Below are positions 13,451 through 16,013 of a stretch of DNA of 16,013 nucleotides, piece by piece. The position numbers were made by a program, and so were the translations under genes. The first letter of the stretch is position 1. Each line of letters starts with the position of its first letter. The stretch is from assembly GCA_021129895.1 (NCBI GenBank), contig JAJOKL010000045.1, forward strand, positions 1 to 16,013. The letters run 5' to 3'. Origin of the DNA: Candidatus Bipolaricaulota bacterium (GTDB lineage: Bacteria > Bipolaricaulota > Bipolaricaulia > Bipolaricaulales > Bipolaricaulaceae). Under the pieces are notes generated by a model. That model was not told the DNA's origin and did no database searches. It worked only from the letters and a program-made list of their open reading frames with translations.

Positions 13451-14400
13451 TACTCCTCCTCCAGGAGGCGGAACTTCTCCAGCTTGCGCAGGAGGTCGGA
13501 GTGCTTGAGCTTCTCTAGGGCCTCCTTCTGGATCTGGCGGACCCGCTCTCGGGAGATCCCGAATAGCTCCCCCACCTCGTCCAGGGTCTTGGGCTGGTTG
13601 TCATCCAAGCCATAGCGCAACTCCAACACCCGCCGTTCCCTGGGGGTGAGCTTCTCCCGCAGGGCCTTCTGGAGCTCCTGCTGCAGCAGCTCCTTGAACG
13701 TCTCCTTGGTGGGAGACACGGCGGCGGAGTCCTCGATGAAGTCCCCCAGCACCGAGCCCTCGTCCTCGTAGCCGATGGGGGTGTCCAGGGAGGCCGTGTA
13801 CTGCGCCGTCTTCTTGGCCTTGATGATGTTCTCCACCGTGGTGTCCAGCTCCTCGGCCAGTTCCTCCAGCGAGGGGGGAGTGCCGTGTTCCTTTAGGTAA
13901 TCCCGCTCCACCTGGTAGATCTTGCGGATCAGTTCGTTGATGTGGGTGGGCACCCGGATGGTACGGGAACGGTTGGTGATGGCGCGGAGGATGGCCTGCC
14001 GGATCCACCAAGTGGCGTAGGTGGAAAACTTGTAGCCCTTGCGCCAATCGAACTTCTCGACGGCCTTCATCAGGCCCAGGTTCCCCTCCTGGATCAGGTC
14101 CAGGAAGGGAAGTCCGCACCCCCGGTATTTCTTGGCGATGGAGACCACCAGGCGGAGGTTGGCCTCAGCCAGCTTCTCCTTGGCCTCCTTGTCCCCGGCC
14201 TCCACGCGCTTGGCAAGCTCCACCTCCTCCTCCTTGGTGAGGAGGGGTACCCGGGAAATCTCATCGAAATAGGTACGGATGGGGTTCTCGGGTGAACGCC
14301 GCTTGACGTCCTCCTCTTCCAGGAGGTGCAGGTCGTCCACCTCGTGTCCCTCAAGGTGCTTCTTCTGCACCTTGCCGCCCAGGTTGGCCACGCTCTCCAT
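13447..14400 (-). CDS. rpoD: RNA polymerase sigma factor, RpoD/SigA type, short form
   Basis: Directs RNA polymerase to -35/-10 promoters. In 317 residues it shows region 1.2 (about 40-70), region 2 (79-151, with GYKFSTYATWWIRQAI, the -10-reading and melting segment), region 3 (160-235) and region 4 (240-305, with helix-turn-helix KTLDEVGELFGISRERVRQI at 271-290). Region 1.1 and the acidic insert of longer RpoD proteins are absent. The match in region 2.4 and 4.2 favours the principal sigma, although a group-2 paralog cannot be excluded. AGGAGG stands 8 nt before the ATG. An extended -10 promoter lies upstream and an intrinsic terminator downstream. Its stop shares the palindrome CTAG with topA. 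Confidence 0.94.
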   Translation of the reverse strand: MESVANLGGKVQKKHLEGHEVDDLHLLEEEDVKRRSPENPIRTYFDEISRVPLLTKEEEVELAKRVEAGDKEAKEKLAEANLRLVVSIAKKYRGCGLPFLDLIQEGNLGLMKAVEKFDWRKGYKFSTYATWWIRQAILRAITNRSRTIRVPTHINELIRKIYQVERDYLKEHGTPPSLEELAEELDTTVENIIKAKKTAQYTASLDTPIGYEDEGSVLGDFIEDSAAVSPTKETFKELLQQELQKALREKLTPRERRVLELRYGLDDNQPKTLDEVGELFGISRERVRQIQKEALEKLKHSDLLRKLEKFRLLEEEY

Positions 14401-14445
14401 ATTTAATTCCTCCTGTCAGCCCGTGGGAGTTCAGGCAAAAATGAA

Positions 14446-14458
14446 GGGCCATCGGCCC
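14446..14458 (-). promoter_or_regulatory. Small GC hairpin in the rpoD leader
   Basis: GGGCC pairs with GGCCC around a 3-nt loop near the start of the predicted leader. On the minus strand five T follow, 4 nt downstream (14441-14437). It might act as a weak attenuator, but the stem is short. Confidence 0.25.
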
Positions 14459-14468
14459 CCGCATATGT

Positions 14469-14497
14469 ACTATACCACGAAACGGCCACCTTGTGAA
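14469..14497 (-). promoter_or_regulatory. Promoter of rpoD with extended -10
   Basis: On the minus strand TTCACA (14497-14492) and TATAGT (14474-14469) are 17 bp apart, each matching 5 of 6 consensus bases. TGG directly before the -10 box gives the extended TGn form. The expected start near 14462 gives a leader of about 60 nt. It is the best promoter in the window. Confidence 0.8.
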
Positions 14498-14500
14498 GAG

Positions 14501-14524
14501 AAAAAAAGGCCGCTTGGCAAGCGG
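14501..14524 (-). terminator. Intrinsic terminator just upstream of the rpoD promoter
   Basis: On the minus strand CCGCTT (14524-14519) pairs with AAGCGG (14515-14510) around 3 nt, followed by CC and seven T (14507-14501). It would stop minus-strand transcripts arriving from the LarA-like gene just before the rpoD -35 box. Confidence 0.7.
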
Positions 14525-14560
14525 GTTTATGACCTGCGGCGAACTGGCTACACCTGCGCA

Positions 14561-14584
14561 TCCCGGAGGGCTGGCCCTCCGGGA
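14561..14584. repeat. Perfect 11-bp GC-rich hairpin
   Basis: TCCCGGAGGGC and GCCCTCCGGGA pair with only TG between them, effectively a 10-bp stem with a 4-nt loop. No T run is present on either side. Its role is unknown; it lies in the rpoD/tRNA gap. Confidence 0.5.
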
Positions 14585-14589
14585 GGAAG

Positions 14590-14626
14590 GGGGAGGGAAG
14601 GTACCGTGAAAGGCGGTACCCTCCCC
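14590..14626. repeat. Two-part hairpin with a bulge
   Basis: GGGGAG/CTCCCC forms the outer stem and GGTACCG/CGGTACC the inner stem, with a GGAA bulge on one side and a 7-nt loop. Together with the hairpin at 14561-14584 it makes a compact structured block of 66 nt. Confidence 0.5.
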
Positions 14627-14651
14627 GGCGTTGCCCGTCTGCGGGTCGTGG

Positions 14652-14680
14652 TTGAAAAAGCCCGGCCGAGGCGGGAAAAT
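14652..14680 (+). promoter_or_regulatory. Candidate promoter of tRNA-Ala
   Basis: TTGAAA (14652-14657) and GAAAAT (14675-14680) are 17 bp apart, matching 5 and 4 of 6 bases. The predicted start is about 4-5 nt before the tRNA. On the minus strand a short CCCG/CGGG stem followed by CTTTTTC overlaps the -35 box and could be a weak terminator. Confidence 0.5.
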
Positions 14681-14690
14681 CATGGCGCTT

Positions 14691-14766
14691 GGGGGCGTAG
14701 CTCAGCTGGGAGAGCGCTGGCATGGCATGCCAGAGGTCACGGGTTCAAGTCCCGTCGCCTCCACCA
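14691..14766 (+). tRNA. tRNA-Ala, anticodon GGC
   Basis: A complete 76-nt cloverleaf. The acceptor pairs GGGGGCG with CGCCTCC, the D stem is GCTC/GAGC, the anticodon stem CTGGC/GCCAG, the T stem ACGGG/CCCGT, and the T loop is TTCAAGT. The anticodon GGC (14724-14726) reads GCC/GCU alanine codons. The acceptor has the G3:U70 wobble (14693 with 14760), the main identity mark for alanyl-tRNA synthetase. The discriminator is A and CCA is encoded. It lies on the strand opposite to both neighbouring genes. Confidence 0.98.
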
Positions 14767-14897
14767 ACGACGCCATTTCTTCGGCTCTGAATCCGTGATG
14801 CCCCCGGTCTGAGTTGCTCGCCATTCCCCGATTGCCAACCGGAGATTCGCGTCCCCCTGTTTGGCGTTTCACCCCTTGGGGAAAGGAGCTCCAGACG

Positions 14898-16013
14898 CTA
14901 ACCCTGTACCCGATTCGCGAGCACCGGGAACGTGTCGGCCCCGTGGGGCATCACCGTGACGGAAAACCTGGGGCCGAACTCCTCCCGGGCCAGGACCAGC
15001 GCCTCCTCCACCGACCCCACCGGGGTCATCCACAGGGCCCGCGCTTCTTCAGGTGGCAGCTCCGAGAGCAACAGGTGCCGGATCCCCCGGGCCCGGTCCT
15101 TCCCCAGGAAGTACACCTTGTGGCCCCCGATCTTGAACCCTTCGGCCCGCATGATCTCCACCACGTCCTCCAAGGTGCGGCTGCGGGGCGCCCAGTCGTC
15201 GAACACCAGGTGCCCGGAGCCATCTGGGCAGGCGGCCAAAAGCAGGATCAGCCCCCCGTCGGCGGTGGCCCGGGCGGCGCCCGCGATCGCCTTGTGGGCT
15301 TGGTACAGGTTGATGTCCCGCGGGTGCCCTCCTGGGGAGACGATCACCAGGTTCGCCTGCCCTGGGATCAGGACGTGGAAGTAGCGGTCCCAGAACCGCG
15401 CCCCGGCCCGATGGGCCTCTATCACGTCCCCAATGAGCACCCCCAAGGGGCCGCGTGGCCCAAGTACCACGTCCACCGCGAGATCCACCCCCACCATGCG
15501 GGCCACCTCCCGCATCTCGGCGTGGATGGGGTTACCCTCGTACACGCAGGCGTAGGCGTTGGGGTCGACGATCTGCTCGTGATTCAGCCGGATCGTCTCC
15601 GCCCCGCACACCCCGGGAAGGATCATCTTCGGCCCCCCGGAGTAGCCGGCGAAAAGGTGCATGCCGATGTGGCCCACCGTCACCACCCGGTCCGCGGCTA
15701 GCACGGTGGGGTTCACCGCCACCGGGGTGCCCCGGCTGGTGGTCCCGATCTCCTCGCAGCGGCCGTCGTCGTGGACCTCCACTTGGAACAGCCGCCGGAA
15801 CTCGCCCAGGATCCGGTCTAGCTCCTCTTCCCGGGGCGCCCTGTGGGTGCCGGTGGCCACCACCACCGTCATGTCCTGGGTACGGAGCACCCCGTTCAAC
15901 CTCTCCCACAAGAGGGCGAGGAGCTCCCGGACGGGGACGGCCCGGGTGTGGTCCGGCACCAGGATGGCCACCCGTTCCCCGGGGCGGAAGATCGCATCCG
16001 GGGACTCGATCCC
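14898..16013 (-). CDS. LarA-family protein (nickel-pincer lactate racemase-like), cut by the window edge
   Basis: 371 residues are visible and the frame runs off the right edge, so the N-terminus is missing; a GTG at 15971 is in frame but lies inside conserved sequence and is not the start. Numbering from the first visible codon, the family motifs are all present: DHTR, TGTHR (His57), HLFAGYSGGPK (His119, Lys129) and His145. The Lys-to-His and His-to-Lys distances (16 and 10) equal those of L. plantarum LarA (H174, K184, H200), where Lys carries the nickel-pincer nucleotide. Family members racemise or epimerise 2-hydroxy acids. The substrate cannot be read from sequence, so I give no symbol. 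No cofactor genes (larB, larC, larE) lie in the window. Confidence 0.88.
   Translation of the reverse strand, partial: GIESPDAIFRPGERVAILVPDHTRAVPVRELLALLWERLNGVLRTQDMTVVVATGTHRAPREEELDRILGEFRRLFQVEVHDDGRCEEIGTTSRGTPVAVNPTVLAADRVVTVGHIGMHLFAGYSGGPKMILPGVCGAETIRLNHEQIVDPNAYACVYEGNPIHAEMREVARMVGVDLAVDVVLGPRGPLGVLIGDVIEAHRAGARFWDRYFHVLIPGQANLVIVSPGGHPRDINLYQAHKAIAGAARATADGGLILLLAACPDGSGHLVFDDWAPRSRTLEDVVEIMRAEGFKIGGHKVYFLGKDRARGIRHLLLSELPPEEARALWMTPVGSVEEALVLAREEFGPRFSVTVMPHGADTFPVLANRVQG

Noticed and set aside
14525..14690. SRP RNA, RNase P RNA or a riboswitch
   Set aside because: The hairpins lack the conserved cores of these RNAs that I could look for by eye. An unknown RNA remains possible and is listed as a finding.

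Overview
The window is a GC-rich bacterial chromosome segment of housekeeping genes. The bacterial origin is clear from the F-type ATP synthase operon, ribosome recycling factor, type IA topoisomerase with zinc ribbons, RpoD-type sigma factor and strong Shine-Dalgarno sites. Three features suggest a deep-branching, probably anaerobic and possibly thermophilic lineage: an archaeal-type PEP carboxylase, a c-subunit with a sodium-type two-carboxylate ion site, and a short sigma-70 without region 1.1. Uncultivated phyla of the Bipolaricaulota or Thermotogota kind would fit, but this placement is a low-confidence inference without any database search.

Layout. 1-202 is a leader with one hairpin, then ppcA (+, 203-1678) ends at a 16-bp hairpin. 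1679-2273 is a gene-free stretch full of inverted repeats. 2274-2648 (-) is a cysteine-rich DUF3795 protein. 2957-9319 (-) is the ATP synthase operon in the order atpI-B-E-F-H-A-G-D. It has no epsilon gene (atpC), and 232 bp carrying 7-bp repeats separates atpA from atpG. Further right on the minus strand lie frr (9524-10081) and a secreted lamin-tail-domain protein (10258-11118) with its own intrinsic terminator. Divergent from that gene, topA (+, 11225-13450) meets the sigma factor gene (-, 13447-14400) tail to tail. They share the palindromic stop CTAG, and the sigma gene's best terminator lies inside topA codons. A promoter, a terminator and two GC-rich hairpins follow, then tRNA-Ala(GGC) (+, 14691-14766), and finally a LarA-family protein (-) cut by the right edge.

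How the genes fit together. The ATP synthase genes form one transcriptional group with start/stop overlaps (ATGA between atpG and atpD, ATGCTAG between atpI and atpB). Their product is predicted to couple ATP to sodium flow rather than protons. ppcA would make oxaloacetate from PEP and bicarbonate. frr, topA, the sigma factor and the tRNA are general information-processing genes. Candidate promoters before rpoD, topA, the lamin-tail gene, tRNA-Ala and frr all read as -35/-10 pairs with 17-bp spacing, as expected for the sigma-70 type encoded here. Several imply very short leaders.

I did not find a new multi-gene system. The observations most worth checking are the ion-binding motif of the c subunit, the missing atpC, the terminator embedded in topA, the heptamer-bounded gap in the atp operon and the structured gene-free segment after ppcA.
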